Part shown: piece after piece, positions 7,714 through 14,733 of the stretch
Layout: every line of letters begins with the position of its first letter
How positions within the stretch are numbered: position 1 is the first letter of the stretch
NCBI RefSeq assembly: GCF_012184385.1
Contig: NZ_VSRL01000060.1
Location: 1 to 40,350, forward strand
Direction of reading: 5' to 3'
Length of the DNA: 40,350 nucleotides
Origin: Lentzea indica
GTDB lineage: Bacteria > Actinomycetota > Actinomycetes > Mycobacteriales > Pseudonocardiaceae
Notes under the pieces: generated by a model
Database searches by the model: none
Told to the model about the DNA's origin: nothing
The model's input: the letters and a program-made list of their open reading frames with translations, nothing else
Made by a program: the position numbers and the translations under genes

Positions 7714-8987
7714 CGGCGCACCGCGCACGTGAGGTGGAGCGCCGCCATGCCTTCCGCCCGAACGATTCTCGTTGGCGTGTAGAGGTCTTTGTCGTGCCAC
7801 AGCGGCGGGTGCTTTTGGTCTCCCCAGTCGTTCAAGAACTTCGCGCCGCGGATCATCGCTTCGCTGACGTCTTGCCGCGTGTGCGACAGGATTCGGATGG
7901 CGTAGGCGGTTTCCTCGTAGGTGCCTTCCCATCGGCCCCACGAGCCGTCGTCGTTCTGCGTGTCCAGCACCCAGTTGACAGCCTTTTCGTTGCCTTGCAA
8001 GGCGTTCGTGACGCACGCGGTGGCGTAGTAGGGCGAGGCGTGCCACTTGTCGAGCCAGTAGCCGCCGGGGTCCTGCATGTCGCGGAGCCACTCCTCCAGC
8101 TGACGGTCGTGGCCGATCGCCTGGAGCGCGTGAGCGTTCGTGCTGGTCGACGGCGTGCGCTCGTCCGGGAAACAGGAGAAGTGGCGGGCTTCCCGGTAGC
8201 GGTGGAGAGCTGCTGTGGAGACGGGGCTGTCGCACAACGCAAGTGCGTGCAACGCGGTCGCGGTGTCGTCGGCGTCAGCGGGAAGTCCAGGTCCGGCGGC
8301 GGCACCGTCCTGGCCGAACGCGGCTTCGATCTGGCCGACCATGGGATCGGGGACGTCGAGGCCAGCAGACTTCAGGGCGACGATGATCCAGGAACGTTCG
8401 AACAGCGGGACCGGTACTCCGGCGGGAACGGGGCCGCCGTGTCTGTGCTGGACGGTTTCCAGGTAGTCGAGGCTTTCGCCTGGTCTGGGGCCTTGCAGCT
8501 GGACCGCCGTCGCGGCAGGGCTCGCGGCGACAATGCCGTTGACCGTCGTGACCTCGGGACGCGGACCGAAGATCTCCAGGGTGTGCCAGAGCTTTTCCGG
8601 CAGCGGACGTTGCCTGAGGGCGTGCAGCGGGCGCGGGTCGACCGGCGTGTGCAGGCCAAGTCTCTCGGCCAGAGCGGGCACGATGAGCTCGACCGCGACC
8701 GTGTCAGGCGGCGTGAGCGGGAGGCTGAGCAGCTTGCGGAGTGCCTCGAGCCCTCTGCGTGCCGCCGGGTGCCGCCCGAGTGCGTCGACCGCGCTGAGCG
8801 TGGGAACCAGCGCGTATTCGGCGGGGCCGCCCCAAGTGCCGTCCGGGCGCTGAGTATCGAGGAGGTACCGGATCCTGGCGTCGTGGCCCTTCAACCAGGG
8901 GGCGAGCGCGACGAGCCTGCCCGTCTCGTACACGGATGGTGATAGGCCGCTCAACGGATCATCGGTTACTTGCGCTAACAACCTCAT
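7710..8987 (-). CDS. class II terpene (diterpene) cyclase
   Basis: The predicted protonation-driven cyclase has 425 residues. The catalytic DxDD motif is present at 238-241 (DADD, followed by TATALHALAL). QW-type repeats occur at about 46-53 (QRPDGTWG) and near 355 (QNDDGSWGRW). The N-terminus SPSVYETGRLVALAPWL matches the SxSAYDTA-like start of copalyl- and halimadienyl-diphosphate synthases, and the C-terminal LYTPTRIVRAEGMAALHL also fits, so the compact length does not look like truncation. M. tuberculosis Rv3377c is the best known relative and is about 75 residues longer. The ATG at 8987 is preceded by a purine-rich CCGGGGG. It leads the operon with the P450 and UbiA genes. The likely substrate is geranylgeranyl diphosphate (inference); no GGPP synthase is in the window. 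Confidence 0.85.
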   Translation of the reverse strand: MRLLAQVTDDPLSGLSPSVYETGRLVALAPWLKGHDARIRYLLDTQRPDGTWGGPAEYALVPTLSAVDALGRHPAARRGLEALRKLLSLPLTPPDTVAVELIVPALAERLGLHTPVDPRPLHALRQRPLPEKLWHTLEIFGPRPEVTTVNGIVAASPAATAVQLQGPRPGESLDYLETVQHRHGGPVPAGVPVPLFERSWIIVALKSAGLDVPDPMVGQIEAAFGQDGAAAGPGLPADADDTATALHALALCDSPVSTAALHRYREARHFSCFPDERTPSTSTNAHALQAIGHDRQLEEWLRDMQDPGGYWLDKWHASPYYATACVTNALQGNEKAVNWVLDTQNDDGSWGRWEGTYEETAYAIRILSHTRQDVSEAMIRGAKFLNDWGDQKHPPLWHDKDLYTPTRIVRAEGMAALHLTCAVRR

Positions 8988-9009
8988 AGCGGGCCCCCGG
9001 AGATTACAA

Positions 9010-9045
9010 TTACGTAACCGTGCAATCACAGAGAGTAGCACTCTC
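9010..9045. promoter_or_regulatory. two palindromes between the terpene operon and hrp1-like gene
   Basis: The divergent intergenic region carries TTACGTAA (9010-9017) and the hairpin GAGAGT-AGC-ACTCTC (9031-9036 with 9040-9045). They sit 23-58 bp upstream of the terpene cyclase start, where a repressor could act. A -10-like TAATCT lies on the minus strand near 9002-9007, but no well-spaced -35 was found. The binding protein is unknown. Confidence 0.4.
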
Positions 9046-9146
9046 GACCGTTGACCACGCAAGGGCTTAGCCCGTTCAGAGCACCACACTGCAGGGTGAT
9101 TCATCCGGGCGGATGCTGTGGAACGGGCGGAGAAAAGGAGGAGGTT

Positions 9147-9557
9147 GTGACCACAGCGCGCGAGATCATGCACCCCGGAGTGCGGTGCGTGGACGAGGAC
9201 GCGAGCCTCGTCGAGGCCGCTCGCATGATGCGGGACCTCGACGTCGGATCGCTGCCGATCTGCGGCAAGGACGACCGGCTGCGCGGGATCATCACCGACC
9301 GCGACATCGTGATCAGGGCCGTGGCCGAGGGAATGGATCTTGCTTCGACCCGCGTCGCCGAGTTCGGCTGCCACGTCCACTGGGTCGACGCGGAGGACTC
9401 GGTGGCACACGTGCTGCAGACGATGGGAGACCACCAGATCCGGCGGCTGCCGGTGATCGAGAACCACCGGCTGGTCGGCATGGTGTCCGAGGCGGACCTC
9501 GCCCGGCACCTGCCGGAGGACCAGCTGGCGTCGTTCGTCGAACGTGTCTACGCCTGA
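9147..9557 (+). CDS. hrp1: CBS-domain protein, Hrp1 (Rv2626c)-like
   Basis: The 136-residue soluble protein consists of two CBS motifs (about 7-60 and 72-125). MTTAREIMHPGVRCVDED, ICGKDDRLRGIITDRDIVI, HQIRRLPVIENHRLVGMVSE and ADLARHLPED follow M. tuberculosis hypoxic response protein 1 closely as I recall it. CBS pairs usually bind adenine nucleotides; Hrp1's molecular role is unsettled. GTG 9147 is chosen because AGGAGGAGG ends two bases before it; the open frame upstream to 9051 is unlike the family. In mycobacteria the gene is controlled by DosR, but I found no convincing DosR box here, only GGGCT-T-AGCCC around 9062-9072. A strong hairpin follows the stop. Confidence 0.88.
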   Translation: MTTAREIMHPGVRCVDEDASLVEAARMMRDLDVGSLPICGKDDRLRGIITDRDIVIRAVAEGMDLASTRVAEFGCHVHWVDAEDSVAHVLQTMGDHQIRRLPVIENHRLVGMVSEADLARHLPEDQLASFVERVYA

Positions 9558-9563
9558 CGTGTC

Positions 9564-9599
9564 GGCCTGACTCCCGGACCCGAGTCCGGGAGTCAGGCC
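9564..9599. terminator. bidirectional hairpin terminator
   Basis: GGCCTGACTCCCGGAC (9564-9579) and GTCCGGGAGTCAGGCC (9584-9599) form a perfect 16-bp stem with a 4-base loop. It lies 6 bp after the hrp1-like stop on the plus strand and 7 bp beyond the 3' end of the tRNA array on the minus strand, so it can serve both. There is no T-tract, as is common for terminators in high-GC actinobacteria. Confidence 0.8.
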
Positions 9600-9606
9600 T
9601 GTGCAC

Positions 9607-9683
9607 TGGTCGTCCCGCCAGGATTCGAACCTGGGACCTACCGCGTATCAGACGGACGCTCTCACCAGCTGAGCTACGGGACG
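9607..9683 (-). tRNA. tRNA-Ile(GAT), divergent, last of a five-tRNA array
   Basis: The folded cloverleaf is 77 nt including an encoded CCA. The acceptor stem CGTCCCG/CGGGACG has 7 of 7 pairs with discriminator A73. The D-arm GCTC/GAGC has GG in its loop, and the T-arm CCAGG-TTCGAAT-CCTGG is perfect. The anticodon loop CTGATAC gives GAT (Ile). The anticodon stem TCCGT/GCGGT has a U-U mismatch at 27-43 and a U-G pair at 31-39, so it is weaker than normal. It is the most canonical member of the array and the only one with CCA encoded. Its 5' end is 2 nt from the next tRNA. Confidence 0.75.
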
Positions 9684-9685
9684 GG

Positions 9686-9754
9686 TGGAAGACGAGGGTG
9701 TCGAACCCTCCAGGGCGATCTTGCAAGGATCACCTGCGTGCCGGCGCGTCCCCC
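9686..9754 (-). tRNA. tRNA-Ala(TGC), short D-arm, non-canonical
   Basis: About 69 nt. The acceptor GGGGGAC/GTCTTCC pairs fully with two G-U pairs, one of them G3-U70, the classic alanine identity element; A73 follows. The T-arm GAGGG-TTCGACA-CCCTC is perfect. The anticodon loop CTTGCAA gives TGC (Ala), and its stem can extend to 7 bp (GGTGATC/GATCGCC). Only 15 nt separate the acceptor and anticodon stems, allowing a GCG/CGC mini D-stem whose loop keeps GG. CCA is not encoded. The ends are set by pairing and could be off by 1-2 nt. Confidence 0.65.
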
Positions 9755-9774
9755 GATGCAGTTGTGTGTTGCCG

Positions 9775-9847
9775 TGCCCCCACCGGGATTCGAACCTGGA
9801 CTGGACGCGTTCTGAGCGCGTTGCCTCTTCCGTTGGGCTACAGGGGC
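9775..9847 (-). tRNA. tRNA with Leu(CAG) anticodon but no long variable arm
   Basis: About 73 nt. The acceptor GCCCCTG/TGGGGGC forms 7 pairs (two wobbles) with A73. The D-stem is GCC/GGC with GG in the loop. The anticodon arm ACGCG-CTCAGAA-CGCGT is perfect and gives CAG, which reads leucine CUG. The T-arm CCAGG-TTCGAAT-CCCGG has one A-C mismatch. Bacterial tRNA-Leu is class II with a long variable arm, but here only five bases (CCAGT) lie between the stems. It may be a degenerate tRNA or one with a special charging partner. CCA is not encoded. Confidence 0.6.
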
Positions 9848-9848
9848 G

Positions 9849-9921
9849 AGCGGCAGGAGGGCATCGAACCCTCTTCTTCGGTTTGGAAGACCGACGTGTC
9901 CGCCGAGTTCACCACAGCCGC
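9849..9921 (-). tRNA. tRNA-Gly(TCC), non-canonical
   Basis: About 73 nt. The acceptor GCGGCTG/CTGCCGC has one U-U mismatch at 6-67. G1-C72, C2-G71 and U73 match bacterial glycine identity elements. The anticodon arm TCGGT-CTTCCAA-ACCGA is perfect with anticodon TCC. The T-arm GAGGG-TTCGATG-CCCTC is perfect. The D-stem is GTG/CAC with GG in the loop. CCA is not encoded. Only one base separates it from the Leu-type tRNA downstream. Confidence 0.7.
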
Positions 9922-9942
9922 GTGCGATATTCATTTGGGCAG

Positions 9943-10011
9943 CACCGACGGAAGGAGTCGAACCCTCGGGAAACGGGTTTGGAATCCGTTCCGCTTCCGA
10001 AGCTCGTCGGC
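9943..10011 (-). tRNA. tRNA-like gene, probably Trp(CCA), with minimal D-arm
   Basis: About 69 nt, the first member of the array. The acceptor GCCGACG/CGTCGGT forms 7 pairs with G73, the tryptophan discriminator. The T-arm is GAGGG-TTCGACT-CCTTC. The best anticodon arm is ACGGA-TTCCAAA-CCCGT with one A-C mismatch, giving CCA (Trp); a 9-base loop would instead place TCC. The D-arm shrinks to GCTT-CGG-AAGC with a three-base loop, far from the usual fold, yet it keeps GG. The amino acid call is therefore tentative. Confidence 0.5.
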
Positions 10012-10023
10012 ATTCGAGTAGCG

Positions 10024-10089
10024 CAAAAAGAAAACCGCCCAGGTTTCCCGTGGGCGGCTCCGAGGTCATGACCTGGGGATCAGGTCATG
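10024..10089 (-). terminator. tandem hairpins: attenuator-like terminator before the tRNA array
   Basis: Reading leftward, CATGACCTG (10089-10081) pairs with CAGGTCATG (10075-10067). CCGCCCA (10057-10051) then pairs with TGGGCGG (10041-10035), followed by TTTTCTTTTT, a textbook intrinsic terminator. A third pairing is possible: CCCAGGT (10077-10071) with ACCTGGG (10044-10038), which would break both hairpins. The stop codon of the 29-codon ORF (10087-10085) lies in the first arm. The tRNA array begins 13 bp after the T-tract. Terminator function is well supported; attenuation is inference. Confidence 0.7.
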
Positions 10090-10174
10090 GCGTGGAGCCC
10101 CACGCCACCGCCAGCAGACCGCCGGCGATGAGGGCGAGAATTCGCCATCCCGCGAGCTGAGCCTTGGCAAGCAT
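10085..10174 (-). CDS. 29-residue hydrophobic peptide (leader-like small ORF)
   Basis: A short ORF starts at ATG 10174 with a strong GGAGG (10184-10180) five bases upstream and ends at TGA 10087-10085. The peptide begins MLAKAQLAGWRI, continues as a hydrophobic stretch able to cross a membrane once, and ends GSTP. Twenty-one of its 29 residues are Ala (7), Leu (6), Gly (4), Trp (2) or Ile (2). It has its own promoter candidate and is followed by the tandem hairpins and then the tRNA array. It could be a regulatory leader peptide or a small membrane protein. I do not recognise it; KdpF-like peptides look different. Confidence 0.6.
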   Translation of the reverse strand: MLAKAQLAGWRILALIAGGLLAVAWGSTP

Positions 10175-10214
10175 GTCTTCCTCCGGTTGATCTCTGTCGG
10201 TCGTGATGGGATCA

Positions 10215-10243
10215 AGTTAAGCGAGGCCCGCTTGGGGTCGCAA
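10215..10243 (-). promoter_or_regulatory. promoter of the small ORF / tRNA array unit
   Basis: On the minus strand TTGCGA (10243-10238) and TTAACT (10220-10215) are separated by exactly 17 bp. The -10 lies about 40 bp upstream of the small ORF's ATG. The remainder of 10175-10265 holds only this promoter and the 5' leader. Confidence 0.55.
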
Positions 10244-10265
10244 CGCATTTAATTCTACGCAGCAA

Positions 10266-10296
10266 AACGGCGCGCACCCTGTGGATGCGCGCCGTT
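10266..10296 (-). terminator. terminator of the suf operon
   Basis: AACGGCGCGCA (10266-10276) and TGCGCGCCGTT (10286-10296) form a perfect 11-bp stem with a 9-base loop. It lies 18 bp beyond the sufT stop on the minus strand, and the 3' arm runs into TTTTGC, a short T-tract. Confidence 0.8.
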
Positions 10297-10313
10297 CCAA
10301 AAGCTGAGAAACC

Positions 10314-10703
10314 TCAGACGGTGAAGCCCAACGCCCGCAGCTGCTCGCGGCCGTCGTCGGTGATCTTCTCCGGGCCCCACGGCGGCATCCACACCCAGTT
10401 GATGCGGAAGTCCGACACCAGGCCGCCGCCCGCGCCACCGGTCAGTGCCGCGCGGGTCTGGTCCTCGATGACGTCGGTCAGCGGGCAGGCCGCCGAGGTC
10501 AGCGTCATGTCGATGGTGGCGATGTTCTCCTCGTCGACGCGGATGTCGTAGACGAGACCCAGGTCGACGACGTTGATGCCGAGCTCTGGGTCGACGACGT
10601 CGCGCATCGCCTCTTCCACGTCGTCCAGCGCGGCGACGTCGGCCTTCTGTTCGAAGACAGGCATGCCCTCCGCACCGCGGACGACCTGCTCTTCCGTGCT
10701 CAT
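10314..10703 (-). CDS. sufT: SufT-like MIP18/DUF59 iron-sulfur cluster assembly factor
   Basis: A 129-residue cytoplasmic protein thought to help mature or transfer Fe-S clusters. The MIP18 core is clear: VEEAMRDVVDPELGINVVDL, then YDIRVDEENIATIDMTLTSA and CPLTDVIEDQ with the conserved cysteine, then WVWMPPWGPEKITDDGREQL. The first ~30 residues are a variable acidic extension. The ATG at 10703 overlaps the sufU stop as ATGA. It is the last gene of the suf operon, matching the M. tuberculosis order (Rv1466). A terminator follows directly. Confidence 0.9.
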   Translation of the reverse strand: MSTEEQVVRGAEGMPVFEQKADVAALDDVEEAMRDVVDPELGINVVDLGLVYDIRVDEENIATIDMTLTSAACPLTDVIEDQTRAALTGGAGGGLVSDFRINWVWMPPWGPEKITDDGREQLRALGFTV

Positions 10704-11140
10704 GCTGCTCCCTGGCTTCGTACGACTGCGTCCTTGAACGCCATCCAGCCCAGCAGCGCGCACTTCACGCGTGCCGGGTATTTCGCGACACCGGCGAAGG
10801 CGATGCCGTCCTCGAGGACGTCCTCGTCGGGCTCGACCTGGCCGCGGCCCTGCATGAGCTCGACGAACGCGTCCAGCTTCTTGAACGCCTCACCCACCGG
10901 CTTACCCACGACGAGGTCCGTCAACACGGACGTCGAGGCCTGGCTGATCGAGCAGCCCTGGCCGTCGTAGGAGACGTCCTGAACCACGTCGTCGACCACG
11001 TGCACGCGCAACGTCACCTCGTCGCCGCAGGTCGGGTTGACCTGGAACGACTCGGCGTCGTAGGGCGAGCGCAGGCCTCGGCCGTGCGGGTTCTTGTAGT
11101 GGTCCAGGATGATCTCCTGGTACATCTGCTGGAGCTGCAT
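10700..11140 (-). CDS. sufU: SufU, Fe-S assembly / sulfur acceptor protein
   Basis: A 146-residue IscU-fold protein that in Gram-positive bacteria accepts sulfur from SufS through a zinc site. The three conserved cysteines are C38 (NPTCGDEV, with D40), C63 (GQGCSISQAS) and C127 (ARVKCALLGW). The 18-21-residue insert typical of SufU compared with IscU lies before the third cysteine (DEDVLEDGIAFAGVAKYPAR). It starts at ATG 11140, one base after the sufS stop, and overlaps sufT by 4 bp. Confidence 0.95.
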   Translation of the reverse strand: MQLQQMYQEIILDHYKNPHGRGLRSPYDAESFQVNPTCGDEVTLRVHVVDDVVQDVSYDGQGCSISQASTSVLTDLVVGKPVGEAFKKLDAFVELMQGRGQVEPDEDVLEDGIAFAGVAKYPARVKCALLGWMAFKDAVVRSQGAA

Positions 11141-11141
11141 C

Positions 11142-12437
<1,296 letters not shown>

Positions 12438-12445
12438 CTATAACG

Positions 12446-13219
12446 TCAGGACAGGGCTGCGGCTTCCTTGGTGCCCGTGTACTTCACGTAACCCTCGGAC
12501 TCGAGCTGGTCGGCGAGCTCGCGGCCACCGGACTCGACGATCCGGCCGTTCGCGAAGACGTGCACGAAGTCCGGCTCGATGTACTTGAGGATCCGGGTGT
12601 AGTGCGTGATCAGCATGACGCCGACCTCACCGGAAGCCTTGAAGCGGTTGACGCCCTCGGACACGACGCGCAGCGCGTCGACGTCCAGGCCCGAGTCGGT
12701 CTCGTCGAGGATCGCGACCTTCGGCTGGAGCAGACCCAGCTGCAGGATCTCGTGACGCTTCTTCTCACCGCCGGAGAAGCCCTCGTTCACCGAACGCTCG
12801 GCGAACGCCGGGTCGATGTCGAGGTCGGCCATCGCACCCTTGACCTCCTTCACCCAGTGGCGGAGGTTCGGGGCCTCGCCGCGGACGGCGGTGGCGGCGG
12901 TGCGGAGGAAGTTCGACATCGAGACGCCGGGCACCTCGACCGGGTACTGCATCGCGAGGAACAGGCCCGCGCGGGCGCGCTCGTCGACGGACATCTCCAG
13001 CACGTCCTCGCCGTCGAGCGTGACGGTGCCCGAGGTGATCGTGTACTTCGGGTGACCGGCGATGGCGTAGGACAGCGTGGACTTGCCGGAGCCGTTGGGG
13101 CCCATGATGGCGTGGGTCTCGCCCGCCTTGATCGTCAGGTCGACGCCCTTGAGGATCTCCTTGGGGGCGTCCTCGCTGACGACCGAGACGTGCAGGTCCT
13201 TGATCTCAAGCGTGGCCAT
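12446..13219 (-). CDS. sufC: SufC, ATPase of the SufBCD scaffold
   Basis: A cytoplasmic ABC-type ATPase of 257 residues that drives conformational change in SufB-SufD during cluster assembly. Walker A GPNGSGKST is at 40-48, the signature SGGEKKR at 149-155 and Walker B VAILDETDSGLD at 168-179. The DETDSGLD form is characteristic of SufC, as is FLAMQYPVEVPGVS. It has ATG at 13219, after a 44-bp gap from the Rieske gene and 26 bp before sufS. Confidence 0.97.
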   Translation of the reverse strand: MATLEIKDLHVSVVSEDAPKEILKGVDLTIKAGETHAIMGPNGSGKSTLSYAIAGHPKYTITSGTVTLDGEDVLEMSVDERARAGLFLAMQYPVEVPGVSMSNFLRTAATAVRGEAPNLRHWVKEVKGAMADLDIDPAFAERSVNEGFSGGEKKRHEILQLGLLQPKVAILDETDSGLDVDALRVVSEGVNRFKASGEVGVMLITHYTRILKYIEPDFVHVFANGRIVESGGRELADQLESEGYVKYTGTKEAAALS

Positions 13220-13263
13220 GACTCGTACTTCTCCTGGTGTGCCAAAAATAGATGCTGGCGAAG

Positions 13264-13578
13264 TCAGTTCGTGGTGACGGTGACGTCGACGAACACGTCG
13301 CCGTCACGGATGTCGACGGCGTAGACGTCGACCGGTTCGGTGGCGGGCAGCGAGGAGGGCTTGCCGGTTTCCAGGTCGAAGCACGACCCGTGCAACCAGC
13401 ACTCGATCCCCTTGCGGGAGACCTCGCCCTCGCTCAACGACACCGCGGCGTGCGAGCAGAGATCGGCGAGTGCGTGCACCCGCTCACCGTTGCGCACCAG
13501 CACGACGTCAGTTCCATCGACGTCTGCTGCGAACGGCTTGCGGTCGTCCAGATCGGACAGTGCACACACCTTGATCAC
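13264..13578 (-). CDS. Rieske-type [2Fe-2S] ferredoxin in the suf operon
   Basis: A 104-residue small Rieske protein (non-heme iron oxygenase ferredoxin type). The cluster ligands are C41 and H43 (CSH) and C60 and H63 (CWLH), in the order expected for bacterial Rieske ferredoxins. It starts at GTG 13578, overlapping the sufD stop as GTGA. Its position between sufD and sufC suggests a role in electron supply for cluster assembly, or simply use as a cluster acceptor. As I recall, M. tuberculosis lacks it between sufD and sufC, while many other actinobacteria have it. Confidence 0.92.
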   Translation of the reverse strand: MIKVCALSDLDDRKPFAADVDGTDVVLVRNGERVHALADLCSHAAVSLSEGEVSRKGIECWLHGSCFDLETGKPSSLPATEPVDVYAVDIRDGDVFVDVTVTTN

Positions 13579-14732
13579 GCGCCGACCGCCTCGAGCTCTG
13601 CCTCGATGGCGGCCTCGAGGCGCTCGCGCACCTCGGGGACGGCGATCTTCGCGATCAGCTCCTGGAAGAAGCCGCGCACGACGAGACGACGTGCCTGGTC
13701 CTCAGGAATGCCGCGCGCCTGCAGGTAGAACAGCTGCTCGTCGTCGAACCGGCCGGTGGCGCTGGCGTGGCCCGCACCCTCGATCTCTCCGGTCTCGATC
13801 TCCAGGTTCGGCACCGAGTCGGCGCGCGCGCCGTCGGTCAGGATCAGGTTCCGGTTCAGCTCGAACGTCTCGGTGCCCTCGGCCGCGACGCGGATGAGCA
13901 CGTCGCCGATCCACACCGTGTGCGCACCCTCGCCCTGCAGCGCGCCCTTGTAGACGACGTTGCTGCGGCAGTTGGGCTGACCGTGGTCGATGAACGGCCG
14001 GTGCTCCTGGTGCTGACCCGCGTCCGCGAAGTACAGACCGAAGAGCTCCGCGTCGCCGCCGCGGCCCGCGTACTGCACGACGGGCGTGACTCGGACGACG
14101 TTGCCGCCCAGGGTCACGACCGTGTGCCGCAGGGTCGCGTCGCGACCGAGCTTCGCGTGGTGCTGCGAGACGTGCACCGCGTCGTCGGCCCAGTCGTGGA
14201 TCGCGATCACCGTGAGGTGCGCGCCGTCCGCGACGAGGATCTCGACGTTGTCGGCGTAGGCGCCGGAACCGCGGTAGTCCAGGATCACGGTGCCCTCGGC
14301 GAACTGCGAGGCCTTGACCTGGACGTGGCCGTAGGCAACGGAACCCTCGCCCGCGCCGGTCACCGTGACGGTGGTCGGCTCGGACTTCACGTCGCCGGGC
14401 AGCGTCACGACGGTGGCGTCCACAAAGGACGTGTACGCCTGCGCCGCGACGCGGTCGCCGGGCACGCCGGCCGTACCGAGCCTGGAGTCGTCACGGCCGA
14501 CGGTCTCGGCGGTGACACCGGGTGCGGCGTTCACCTCGACGACGGCCGAACCGGTCGCCGCAGCGCCGCTGTGCAAGCCGGCGAGACGCTTGAGAGGCGT
14601 GAAACGCCAGATCTCCTCACGGCCGCCCGGCACCTCGAACGCGTTCACGTCGTAGGACGTGAAGTGCGCCGCGCGCGAGGAAACCGGAACGACAGCTCCG
14701 TGGGAGTGAGGTTTGGTCGACAGGGCGGCCAT
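13575..14732 (-). CDS. sufD: SufD, scaffold subunit
   Basis: The 385-residue beta-helix protein forms the SufBC2D complex with SufB and SufC. Family blocks include FEVPGGREEIWRFTPLKRL near the N-terminus, RHTVVTLGGNVVRVTP and HIDHGQPNCRS-like FIDHGQPNCRSNVVYKG in the core, and FYLQARGIPEDQARRLVVRG in the C-terminal SufC-binding region. It has ATG at 14732, one base after the sufB stop, and overlaps the Rieske gene by 4 bp. Confidence 0.95.
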   Translation of the reverse strand: MAALSTKPHSHGAVVPVSSRAAHFTSYDVNAFEVPGGREEIWRFTPLKRLAGLHSGAAATGSAVVEVNAAPGVTAETVGRDDSRLGTAGVPGDRVAAQAYTSFVDATVVTLPGDVKSEPTTVTVTGAGEGSVAYGHVQVKASQFAEGTVILDYRGSGAYADNVEILVADGAHLTVIAIHDWADDAVHVSQHHAKLGRDATLRHTVVTLGGNVVRVTPVVQYAGRGGDAELFGLYFADAGQHQEHRPFIDHGQPNCRSNVVYKGALQGEGAHTVWIGDVLIRVAAEGTETFELNRNLILTDGARADSVPNLEIETGEIEGAGHASATGRFDDEQLFYLQARGIPEDQARRLVVRGFFQELIAKIAVPEVRERLEAAIEAELEAVGA

Positions 14733-14733
14733 G

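Noticed and set aside
9062..9072. GGGCT-T-AGCCC as a DosR box for the Hrp1-like gene
   Set aside because: Only a 5-bp palindrome; it lacks the longer conserved pattern of DosR sites as I know it.
9600..10020. Interpreting the tRNA region as a mobile-element attachment site
   Set aside because: No integrase, excisionase or repeated tRNA 3' end was found nearby, so an integrated element is not supported.
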